64,000 bases of DNA from contig NZ_FZNV01000008.1 of assembly GCF_900188415.1 (NCBI RefSeq), positions 62,001 to 126,000 of the forward strand. The letters run 5' to 3'. This document shows positions 17,706-24,215 of this stretch, piece by piece (positions within the stretch are counted from its first letter, which is position 1; each line of letters begins with the position of its first letter). The position numbers and the translations under genes were made by a program. Under the pieces are notes generated by a model. That model saw only the letters and a list, made by a program, of their open reading frames with translations, made no database searches and was not told the origin of the DNA. This stretch comes from Maribacter sedimenticola (lineage in GTDB: Bacteria > Bacteroidota > Bacteroidia > Flavobacteriales > Flavobacteriaceae).

Positions 17706-18266
17706 TTAGATAAATCTTTTTCTAACTCTACTCAATGTTTCTGGCGTCATTTTAAGGTATGAAGCTATGATTGTTTGTGGAAATTTTTGAAGAAGGTTAG
17801 GTTTGTTTGTTATTATATAATTATACTTCTCATCAGGTGAAAAATTATTATCAAAAAAATCTATTCGTGAAGTAGATTCTTCTAGAATTTTTCCCATCTG
17901 AAGAAAAGACTGTGATTGAGCAATCAGCTTATGTATTGCATCTATAGAAATTTCATAGAAAGAACTGTCTTCAAAAGCTTGAATGGAACATTCCGATGGT
18001 TTTCTTGAAGTAAAACTTTTGTGATTTATTACCCAATCATTAGCAATATTTAGGTCGATGATATTCTTATTAAAACCGGAATCTATGCTGTATTGATAAA
18101 AGCTGCCTGAAACAATAAAACATAATGAAGAGCAAACTTTCCCTTTTTCAAGTAGAATATCTCCTTTTTTTAATTCTTTAAATTGAAGTTCTTGTTTTAG
18201 AAGTATCGATTCCTTTTCGGAAAACTTTCCTGCTTTATTTAGAAATTTCGAAATCGATTTATCCAT
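17706..18266 (-). CDS. cassette gene: Crp/Fnr family transcriptional regulator
   Basis: A 186-residue protein with a cyclic-nucleotide-binding-like barrel (LKKGDILLEKGKVCSSLCFIVSGSFYQY at about 33-60) and a short C-terminal helix-turn-helix (PQTIIASYLKMTPETLSRVRKR). This is the layout of Bacteroidota Crp-like regulators. No cAMP-binding Arg-Ser pair is evident, so the ligand is unknown. It is the first gene of a three-gene cassette and would bring its own control. Confidence 0.85.
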   Translation of the reverse strand: MDKSISKFLNKAGKFSEKESILLKQELQFKELKKGDILLEKGKVCSSLCFIVSGSFYQYSIDSGFNKNIIDLNIANDWVINHKSFTSRKPSECSIQAFEDSSFYEISIDAIHKLIAQSQSFLQMGKILEESTSRIDFFDNNFSPDEKYNYIITNKPNLLQKFPQTIIASYLKMTPETLSRVRKRFI

Positions 18267-18298
18267 TAGTTTAATTGTCTCTCAATGTTTCTTCAAAA

Positions 18299-18502
18299 TT
18301 AATGCCAACGCCTGGGCTATGATTATTGCGGGGCAGAAATCCGACGGATTTCCAGCTACGCGCTAAGCTAAAGCTTTTGGTTTTGATTTGTTTTTTGTTT
18401 TGTCCAAAGCTAAATCCAACAGATTTAGCGACTTCATAAATATACACAGACCTTTCTTTTTTGCCTTAAACTCCGCATTACTTTTAGGTTTTGTTGGCAA
18501 CA
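18299..18502. repeat. cassette recombination site (B type)
   Basis: The best-preserved B site, about 200 bases. The low arm is TGCCAAC-N8-TATGATTATTGCGG and the high arm CCGCATTACTTTTA-N6-GTTGGCA. Two inner stem-loops are GAAATCC-GAC-GGATTTC (18336-18352) and GCTAAATC-CAACA-GATTTAGC (18409-18429). Here the two ends match each other as well as their partners across the flanking genes (9 of 11 at 16239; 10 of 10 at 19029). Confidence 0.8.
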
Positions 18503-19023
18503 GTTTTTTTTATTCGGCTAATTATACTTTCTGTTTTTAGCTTATCAAAATCATCTTTTAGCTTTTTCCATTCTCGATAATCAGAATCCACTTCTTCAGG
18601 CCTTTTGCCTTTCATTTCAGAGTAATTCGTAACATGATTTACTAATTCCAAGTGAGCAAGCCTTTTGGTTAATTTACGGTCAATCTTTTCATTCCGACTA
18701 AATAGTTCTTGAAGTTTTGTTTTTAGTTCATTTGGATATCGAGTAAGTAATTCAGCCGAACCTAACAGATTAACCTCAATATTCGATTTCGTTAATAAAG
18801 TCCACAATTGGTCAAAATTCGGTTCTGGTAATTTTACAAATCCGTATTCATTTCCCCAACCAGAATCCCATAGGATTTCATTCATCCATAAATTCCCTTT
18901 TTTGTCAACAAAATGTTCTGTTCCGTCAACTTTTCTCAACCCGAAATCTTCCGGCTTACTTTTATTATATCTAAAAGAAGCTAAAAAATGCTTTTCGTTA
19001 ATGTCGATGTTCTCTGGTCTCAT
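18484..19023 (-). CDS. cassette gene: unknown cytosolic protein
   Basis: A 179-residue hydrophilic protein without signal peptide. KVDGTEHFVDKKGNLWMNEILWDSGWGNEYGFVKLP is aromatic-rich, followed by a helical, charged half (KLQELFSRNEKIDRKLTKRLAHLE). No family recognised. Its last codons read TVANKT and then the stop at 18484-18486, so the coding region ends inside the recombination site; the site itself supplies the stop codon. This ties the gene to the site downstream of its 3' end and supports the usual integron order of gene, then site. Confidence 0.75.
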   Translation of the reverse strand: MRPENIDINEKHFLASFRYNKSKPEDFGLRKVDGTEHFVDKKGNLWMNEILWDSGWGNEYGFVKLPEPNFDQLWTLLTKSNIEVNLLGSAELLTRYPNELKTKLQELFSRNEKIDRKLTKRLAHLELVNHVTNYSEMKGKRPEEVDSDYREWKKLKDDFDKLKTESIISRIKKTVANKT

Positions 19024-19028
19024 TAAAT

Positions 19029-19163
19029 TGTTGCCAACGTGTTTGTATATGGTTTGATGCGTGGTTAAGCACCTAATTTAGTAAATAAAAAACCGAATAG
19101 AAAATCCGCGAGGATTTTCGTAAGTAGGCTAGAACTAGCAATAAATTATACATGTTGTTAGAC
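19029..19163. repeat. cassette recombination site (A type)
   Basis: A site of 135 bases. The low arm is TGCCAAC-N9-TATGGTTTGATGCG and the high arm GCAATAAATTATA-N6-GTTAGAC. The inner hairpin GAAAATCC-GCGA-GGATTTTC is at 19098-19117, followed by the A-type block GTAAGTAGGCTAGAACTAGC. The low core matches the unit below it (10 of 10); the high core GTTAGAC has no good partner at 19645. Confidence 0.8.
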
Positions 19164-19170
19164 ATAGTTT

Positions 19171-19632
19171 TTATTCTAAAATCAGTTTTAACTCTCCGTG
19201 TTCAGGAATCAAATTCCACTTTTTGCAAAGTTGGTCAAATTCCGATTTCATTTTTTCAATAGCTGATAAGTTCATAATCGGAACTCTAATTCCACTGATA
19301 TTTTTAGATTCCCAATTTACTAATTCAATGTATTGTTCTGTTTTTGCTGCACCAGAACCAATGGATTGAAGATTTCTCGCCATAATTTCTGATAGCCAAG
19401 TTTCAGAGCCCAAATTTTGAATTATTTTTTTATCGGATAATTCTTCTATTGTCATTCCAGATTTAACCTTTCCGTAAAAACCATTTTCCAGTTTGAATCC
19501 TTTTTCAACAACATAGTGAGCAATATCATGATACGGGATATCTGGTCCAAGATTTACACTTGTTATTGTTCCATCTTTTCTTTTACAAATTAAGGTATTT
19601 CTATTTTTACCTTTAGTGATTATTATTTCCAT
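19171..19632 (-). CDS. cassette gene: unknown cytosolic protein
   Basis: A 153-residue protein without signal peptide. PDIPYHDIAHYVVEKGF has a His-Asp...His arrangement, then FYGKVKSGMTIEEL and a C-terminal helix IEKMKSEFDQLCKKWNLIPEHGEL. Similar small proteins appear in Flavobacteria, but no function is known to me. Its unit is the exception in the array: the high core of the site below (GTTAGAC, 19157) does not match AAATAAC at 19645, so its borders may have been altered by recombination or deletion. Confidence 0.75.
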   Translation of the reverse strand: MEIIITKGKNRNTLICKRKDGTITSVNLGPDIPYHDIAHYVVEKGFKLENGFYGKVKSGMTIEELSDKKIIQNLGSETWLSEIMARNLQSIGSGAAKTEQYIELVNWESKNISGIRVPIMNLSAIEKMKSEFDQLCKKWNLIPEHGELKLILE

Positions 19633-19644
19633 TTCTCAAATTGC

Positions 19645-19701
19645 AAATAACGACTTTGATTAAGTACTAAACCACAATTATTTTTATAAGGTGTTGTAAA
19701 T
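19645..19701. repeat. short cassette recombination site
   Basis: A reduced site of 57 bases. The low core is AAATAAC and the high end TTTTTATAAGGTGTTGTAAAT. It lacks the inner stem-loops of the longer sites. The high core GTTGTAAAT matches ATGTACAAC at 21631 across the next three-gene unit over 8 of 9 bases, so it still has a functional-looking boundary. Confidence 0.55.
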
Positions 19702-19713
19702 TTTGCTGTTACT

Positions 19714-20451
19714 TTATTCTACTAATTCCATCAACATTATTCTACCACCAAAATCTATTTCTTGTTTCAAAATCTTTCTTGTTGATTTATCTATGAAATA
19801 GTTCATTATTGCGGTATTATCTGAAATATCATCAGTAGTTTCAACTTTCCATACTTGAGTCTTTTTGCCATTAAAATTGATGCTTGTCTCTTCTGTGTTT
19901 TTAATTGTTGCAGTTATTACTCCAATTTTAGAATTAGGATTATAGTCAAAAATCGAAATAGTATTTGAGTAACCATTTTTTAGAGGAAGTAATCTTATTA
20001 ATTGTGGATAAAAATTACTGTCAAAAAAAGGTTTATCTTCTTTTTCTAAAATTTCTGTTTTTTTGTCAGTTTGTTTATCTAAATAATAGCCTGTAATTTT
20101 TTCTCCAAATTCTAATATCATATCTCTTTGTTGATTAAATGAAGAATGATATATGGGTTTAAATGTTTTATTTTCAACTATTGTACTGTCAATCCATTTG
20201 GTTGGTGACTGTTTCATGCTGACGGTTGTGATAATATATATTTTCTCTTTTTCTTTCTGAATTTGAGTTTGTATAGTTCCTATTTGAATTTTGAGAGTAT
20301 CTTGAAGCATAAACCAAGACATCTTTGATGTTTCAGAGTTTATTAGTTGTTCATTAACAGTATTATTTAACGGACTCAATAAAGTTTCTTGACTAAATAA
20401 TTGAACTGAGGCTCCGAAAATAAATAGTAAAATGTAAAGGGTGTTTTTCAT
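19714..20451 (-). CDS. cassette gene: secreted DUF3108-like protein
   Basis: A 245-residue protein with a signal peptide (NTLYILLFIFGASVQLFSQ). A mostly beta domain follows in which SFNQQRDMILEFGEKITGYYLD, LIRLLPLKNGYSNTISIFDY and the ending TQVWKVETTDD..NYFIDKSTRKILKQEIDF resemble DUF3108/TapB-like periplasmic proteins. It is the third gene of a cassette with an AraC-type regulator and a small ABM-like protein, 41 bases after the latter. Confidence 0.75.
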   Translation of the reverse strand: MKNTLYILLFIFGASVQLFSQETLLSPLNNTVNEQLINSETSKMSWFMLQDTLKIQIGTIQTQIQKEKEKIYIITTVSMKQSPTKWIDSTIVENKTFKPIYHSSFNQQRDMILEFGEKITGYYLDKQTDKKTEILEKEDKPFFDSNFYPQLIRLLPLKNGYSNTISIFDYNPNSKIGVITATIKNTEETSINFNGKKTQVWKVETTDDISDNTAIMNYFIDKSTRKILKQEIDFGGRIMLMELVE

Positions 20452-20492
20452 TTGTTTATGTTTTATATGCGCTTTTAGGCATAGATTATTAG

Positions 20493-20780
20493 TTAATCTC
20501 TTAATTGGAAAATAATATCCATAATTTCAATATTTGGCGCATCATTAATAGCGTAGGCTGATGGAATACTTTTGGCTAAATCAGATTCTTGGTATTTTTT
20601 TAGAGATTGTAGAGAGTCCCAAACGTATACTCCTCCATATTCTCCGTCTTTACTTGTTTTTACATAGTATTTTTGTAGAAGACCTGAGATAGATTTAAAA
20701 TTAGATTCTCTTTCTTTTGCTCTTTTTAGTAACTCATCTTCTGGTAAATCCGATTTCAACTTAATAATTTGTAATACCAT
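20493..20780 (-). CDS. cassette gene: small ABM/YdhR-like protein
   Basis: A 95-residue protein with the ferredoxin-like fold signs of ABM monooxygenase-like proteins: MVLQIIKLKSDLPEDELLKRAKERE, then GLLQKYYVKTSKDGEYGGVYVWDS and SLQSLKKYQESDLAKSIPSAY. Members are often monooxygenases or have no known substrate. It lies between the AraC-type regulator (32 bases) and the DUF3108-like gene. Confidence 0.75.
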   Translation of the reverse strand: MVLQIIKLKSDLPEDELLKRAKERESNFKSISGLLQKYYVKTSKDGEYGGVYVWDSLQSLKKYQESDLAKSIPSAYAINDAPNIEIMDIIFQLRD

Positions 20781-20812
20781 AATAATTAGATTTTGATTTT
20801 TAAAATCGCAAT

Positions 20813-21562
20813 CTATTTATTTTTGATGATGGAAAATTGTAAAAATCGGTCGTTTTCATTTTTTAGCAAAGTAGAAGGTGTAAATCCTGTTATTTTCTTT
20901 ATTTCTTTAATAAAATGTGATTGATCAAAATAACCTTCTAAAGGATATAACTCTCCGTTTTTTATCTGGCTATATGTGATAGCACCTTTTCGGATATTGC
21001 AATAACTTTTTAAGGAAAGTCCAAAAGTAGATTGAAAATATCTATTTATTTGTCGTTTCGACCAATTCGCTTTTTGCGAATAATATTCAACTGTTTTATT
21101 TCCTTTTGTTTGATTAATAGATTTTAAAAGAACTGATTTTCTGGAATCAATTCTCTCTTTTTCTTTAATAGACGCTAACAAACAGCTGTTGAGGTATTCA
21201 AATAACCAATCATCGCTATTTTTATTAAACTCATCAAGTCTTAAATAAGTTTTATCTATTTGTTTTATTTCATTAAGAAGTAAACTAATATTCTCTTTAA
21301 TTATATTTTCGACAGCAAGCAATCTAAACTGTACTCCATATATTGTAGTTTCAGGTGAGATAACTACATTGGTTTTATGATTCCATAGACCAGATAAAAA
21401 CACATTTTGTAGATTGTCATTATGATAGCAAATTAATAAATCGAAAAAGCCATCAGGAAATATTGTATACTGCTGATAATTCTCATTCTTATTTTCAATT
21501 TTCCAGTAACACCTTATATAATCTTTAAGATTTTGATGTGGTTGTTGTTGAGAGTAAATCAT
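20813..21562 (-). CDS. cassette gene: AraC family transcriptional regulator
   Basis: A 249-residue regulator. The N-terminal half (HQNLKDYIRCYWKIENKN, TIFPDGFFDLLICYHND) is the DUF6597-type ligand-sensing part. The C-terminal half (VEYYSQKANWSKRQINRYFQSTFGLSLKSYCNIRKGA and GYFDQSHFIKEIKKITGFTPS) is the double helix-turn-helix of AraC. It is first in its three-gene cassette, so the unit is likely self-regulated. Confidence 0.9.
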   Translation of the reverse strand: MIYSQQQPHQNLKDYIRCYWKIENKNENYQQYTIFPDGFFDLLICYHNDNLQNVFLSGLWNHKTNVVISPETTIYGVQFRLLAVENIIKENISLLLNEIKQIDKTYLRLDEFNKNSDDWLFEYLNSCLLASIKEKERIDSRKSVLLKSINQTKGNKTVEYYSQKANWSKRQINRYFQSTFGLSLKSYCNIRKGAITYSQIKNGELYPLEGYFDQSHFIKEIKKITGFTPSTLLKNENDRFLQFSIIKNK

Positions 21563-21630
21563 CCAAAACTCTATTTAATATTTGTTGCTTCTTGTTTGTT
21601 TACGTTTATTAATTCGATTTTCAATTAATT

Positions 21631-21904
21631 ATGTACAACGCGGCGCTATGTGTAGTCCGCGATATTTTATGGAAATATAGTGAAAACCCTTTTTGGTTTT
21701 CGACGGTATTGGGAATAAAATATGGCGGTCCTTCCGAGCGTAGCGAACACATGAATTCGTTAATAAATAAACAGTTATGAATAAATTACATATAGTGACT
21801 GGATATGTTGGGTTATTTTCTTCCGTTAAGCGTCGTACTTAGAAAAGATACCCTTATCCTACGGTTTTATGTGATCTGACATAGCGCTGCGATGATGTTG
21901 CATT
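21631..21904. repeat. large cassette recombination site
   Basis: A 274-base site. The low arm ATGTACAAC-N7-TATGTG has GCGCTATGT (21643-21651), which pairs perfectly with ACATAGCGC (21879-21887) of the high arm; the high core is GTTGCATT (21897-21904). It is longer than the other sites and its middle carries no recognised motif. It closes the three-gene AraC unit on the high side. Confidence 0.65.
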
Positions 21905-21973
21905 TCCCTTTGTGCGGGAATCGAGGTACGAGATGTAGCACATAGGGTCGACGTAGGAGAATGCAACATCATC
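21891..21973. repeat. ORF-less mini-cassette between two sites
   Basis: GATGATGTTGCATT (21891-21904) and AATGCAACATCATC (21960-21973) are a perfect 14-base inverted pair, as expected of the two ends of one cassette, but only 55 bases lie between them and no gene fits. The interior holds a second inverted pair (CCCTTTGTGC with GCACATAGGG, 9 of 10), so the whole could also be a fold-back insertion. Confidence 0.6.
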
Positions 21974-22100
21974 GGTTTGGCTATGATTTCGGTGTGGAAT
22001 CGTCCGCAGGACTATTCCGCAGAGAAATCAACTTAAATATATGTTTTACTTTCGGTTTTTGCACTGTCGCTACGCTGAATTATAGCCGGTGTTGTAAACC
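21960..22100. repeat. cassette recombination site (C type)
   Basis: A site of 141 bases. The low arm is AATGCAAC-N14-TATGATTTCGG and the high arm GCTGAATTATA-N6-GTTGTAAACC. The TATGATTTC arm pairs with GAATTATA except for one extra base, like the bulged bases of integron attC sites. The inner hairpin is GTCC-GCA-GGAC (22003-22013). The high core GTTGTAAACC (22091) matches GGTTTACAAC (22734) over 10 of 10. Confidence 0.75.
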
Positions 22101-22721
22101 GTTTTTATTTTTTATACCGTATTTCTCCGCCAACTTATTGATTCCCTTTTTATGAACTTCAGGGCTTTGGTCTATATATTCTGGGTATAATTTTTCTAGT
22201 TTGCTTATCATTCGATATTCTCCATACATTATAAACTTAAGCAAATTCACGTCATAGTCTTTATACTCGTTTTCTAGGAAATCAATTAGGTTAAAATCAT
22301 TGTCCACCTTTGAGAAAAAAGGTAAAATTTTTGTTTTTAAGACATGCACGAGTTCATGTTTTATTTTAGTCGTGTCGGTATTCTCTTCAATTTCGTACCA
22401 TTTGTCATTTCCGTCTAAAAACTGTCCAATTCTTTTTCTAACCACGCAAACTGGTTCTGTCGGATATTTAGGTGGATTAGACTCATTCTTGAAGTTAAAT
22501 CGTGCTTTCCAAAATACATTAGAAAAGAGTCCGGTATTAACTGTGAAGGAAATTCTATCCTTTGAACCAAACATAGTTTTCTGAATATTAATTATATGTC
22601 CGAATTCCGATAAACCTTTGTAAAAGTTGTTGGATTTTTTTTTGAATCCGAGCGGTTTTAATTCTTCATGAAAACAAGTTTTTATTATTTCTTCAAATTT
22701 TAATTCAGCATTAGTTTTCAT
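22080..22721 (-). CDS. cassette gene: DUF4304 domain protein
   Basis: A 213-residue cytosolic protein of the DUF4304 family: LKPLGFKKKSNNFYKG at about 20-35, FGHIINIQKTMFGSKDRISFTVNTGLFS, then KWYEIEENTDT. Members occur in many bacterial accessory regions; function unknown. The gene runs into the recombination site: its last residues GLQHRL and stop are encoded by 22080-22100, which includes the core GTTGTAAACC. So the site is part of its own unit. Confidence 0.85.
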   Translation of the reverse strand: MKTNAELKFEEIIKTCFHEELKPLGFKKKSNNFYKGLSEFGHIINIQKTMFGSKDRISFTVNTGLFSNVFWKARFNFKNESNPPKYPTEPVCVVRKRIGQFLDGNDKWYEIEENTDTTKIKHELVHVLKTKILPFFSKVDNDFNLIDFLENEYKDYDVNLLKFIMYGEYRMISKLEKLYPEYIDQSPEVHKKGINKLAEKYGIKNKNGLQHRL

Positions 22722-22733
22722 TAGAGTGGAAAT

Positions 22734-22934
22734 GGTTTACAACGGTTTAGCTATGAACAGTACGGGAGCAAACTAGCGTTTGCTTTCCGCCACGCACATA
22801 GCAAAATCTTTTTGTTTTGATTTATTTTTTCCTGTCCAAAGCTAAACCCATAAGATTTAGCGACTTTATAAATATATACTGACCTTTACGTTTGGCCCAA
22901 AAGTCCGCATTACGTTTAGGTTGTGTTAGCAAAT
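22734..22934. repeat. cassette recombination site (B type)
   Basis: A site of about 200 bases. The low arm is GGTTTACAAC-N8-TATGAACAGTACGG and the high arm CCGCATTACGTTTA-N6-GTTAGCAAAT. The inner stem GCTAAACC..GATTTAGC is at 22841-22862. GAACAGTACGGGAGCAAACT in the low arm also occurs in the site at 16048. Both cores match their partners 10 of 10. Confidence 0.8.
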
Positions 22935-22945
22935 GTTTTTTGGTT

Positions 22946-23494
22946 CTATTCAAACATAAAACTTCTTAATTCACCTTTTTTATACTGTTTTAAAGCTTTT
23001 TTTAAATTTTTATTCAAGAGTGACATGTCATTTTTATCCAAATATTCCATAAAAATCTCACCGCCTTTAAATAGTATTTCTTGAACTTCGGGTAAGTCTA
23101 TAAATTTAATTCCCTCCTGTTTTTCGGGATGTACATATCTATTGTTATTTAGATGTTCATTCAGTAAATATTTAGTCATTGAAGCCATATAAATATTTTT
23201 CAGGTATGATTTTTCATCAATTATATCCATTAATTTACCACCTATTATTATTCGATAGTTGGAAGTTCCATCCATCCAAGTGATTAAGGATTTGTGTGCA
23301 TAGTAGTATTTTTTTGTTTCTTCTTTGTAAGGTCGATTTAATAAATAATCAACAGCATTTTGAATATCGGAATCTACATTATCATATTCTTCTTGAGATT
23401 CGAAGTTGCTTACTTTTTTATACAATTTTTCAAAATCTTGAGAATAGCCTATTTTGAAAAATGTTAGTAGAACTATTAAGAGTATTTTTTTCAT
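22946..23494 (-). CDS. cassette gene: secreted protein, unknown function
   Basis: A 182-residue protein with a signal peptide (KKILLIVLLTFFKIGYSQ) and a mainly helical domain (FEKLYKKVSNFESQEEYDNVDSD, MASMTKYLLNEHLNNN). It ends in a basic stretch LNKNLKKALKQYKKGELRSF. No family recognised. The unit is bounded by GTTAGCAAAT and ATTTGCTAAC, 10 of 10. Confidence 0.75.
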   Translation of the reverse strand: MKKILLIVLLTFFKIGYSQDFEKLYKKVSNFESQEEYDNVDSDIQNAVDYLLNRPYKEETKKYYYAHKSLITWMDGTSNYRIIIGGKLMDIIDEKSYLKNIYMASMTKYLLNEHLNNNRYVHPEKQEGIKFIDLPEVQEILFKGGEIFMEYLDKNDMSLLNKNLKKALKQYKKGELRSFMFE

Positions 23495-23505
23495 TTGATT
23501 ATAAT

Positions 23506-23643
23506 ATTTGCTAACGGTTTTGTGTATGATTTCGTTGCGTGTTTCAGCAACTAAATTAGCAAATACAAACCGAATAGAAAATCCGCGAGGATTTTCGTAA
23601 GTTGGCTAGTACTAGCAATGAATTATACACGGTGTTGTGCAAC
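23506..23643. repeat. cassette recombination site (A type)
   Basis: A site of 138 bases and the clearest attC-like fold. GTGTATGATTTCGTTGC (low arm) pairs with GCAATGAATTATACAC (high arm) with a single extra base and two wobbles. The centre has GAAAATCC-GCGA-GGATTTTC (23578-23597) and the palindrome GCTAGTACTAGC (23605-23616). The cores are ATTTGCTAAC and GTTGTGCAAC. Confidence 0.82.
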
Positions 23644-23644
23644 G

Positions 23645-24178
23645 TTATATATTTTCACTTATGCAAGTTGCACCTTTTTTAATTGCTTTTATTTTCTGTT
23701 TTGTTTTTCCTTTTGCTTCTAGGTCAACATGTTCTCCTTCGTCTGTATCTGGAATTCTAATAATATCAATTTTAGATTTAGTCAAACTTTTCAATTCCGA
23801 ATTGTTTAATAAAAATGTAAAAGAATAAGCTGTAAAGTTTTCAGAACTTGTTGTGTTAAACCCGCCACCAAATCCAGGGAAAAAAGGTCCGTTAGATGAA
23901 GATGTAATATTTTCAATTTTTGGTTTGGATTGTTTTATTGTTTTTAGTTCAATTTTAGAGCCGTTTTCAAGTTTAACTAATATTTCAGTTCCTTCAGGAA
24001 ATTCATGCTTTCTTTCTCCCCAATAGCTAAACTTAATGTCAAATCTTATCGAGTCATTTTTTATTTCAAAATAAACAGTTTTATTATAAAAATCAAATGA
24101 TGTTATTTTCTCATTTGTAAATGGGTCTTTGTCGGTTTTACACTTTTGAGAAAATGTTTTTATTGAAATTAGTAACAA
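23645..24178 (-). CDS. cassette gene: secreted protein, possibly frameshifted at its start
   Basis: A frame of 177 codons, first unit after the integrase remnant. As read, it starts at TTG (MLLISIKTFSQKC), a poor start. Upstream on the minus strand is ATG followed by eight A; with seven A the frame would begin MKKTALILLLLISIKTFSQ, a perfect signal peptide. So the true gene probably begins at 24203 with a one-base slip at 24193-24200 (decay, phase variation or slippage). The mature part is beta-rich with a Gly-Phe-rich stretch (GPFFPGFGGGFN). No family recognised. Its stop is two bases beyond the core. Confidence 0.7.
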   Translation of the reverse strand: MLLISIKTFSQKCKTDKDPFTNEKITSFDFYNKTVYFEIKNDSIRFDIKFSYWGERKHEFPEGTEILVKLENGSKIELKTIKQSKPKIENITSSSNGPFFPGFGGGFNTTSSENFTAYSFTFLLNNSELKSLTKSKIDIIRIPDTDEGEHVDLEAKGKTKQKIKAIKKGATCISENI

Positions 24179-24215
24179 TAAGATTAGGGCTGTTTTTTTT
24201 CATATCGGTTTTTTC

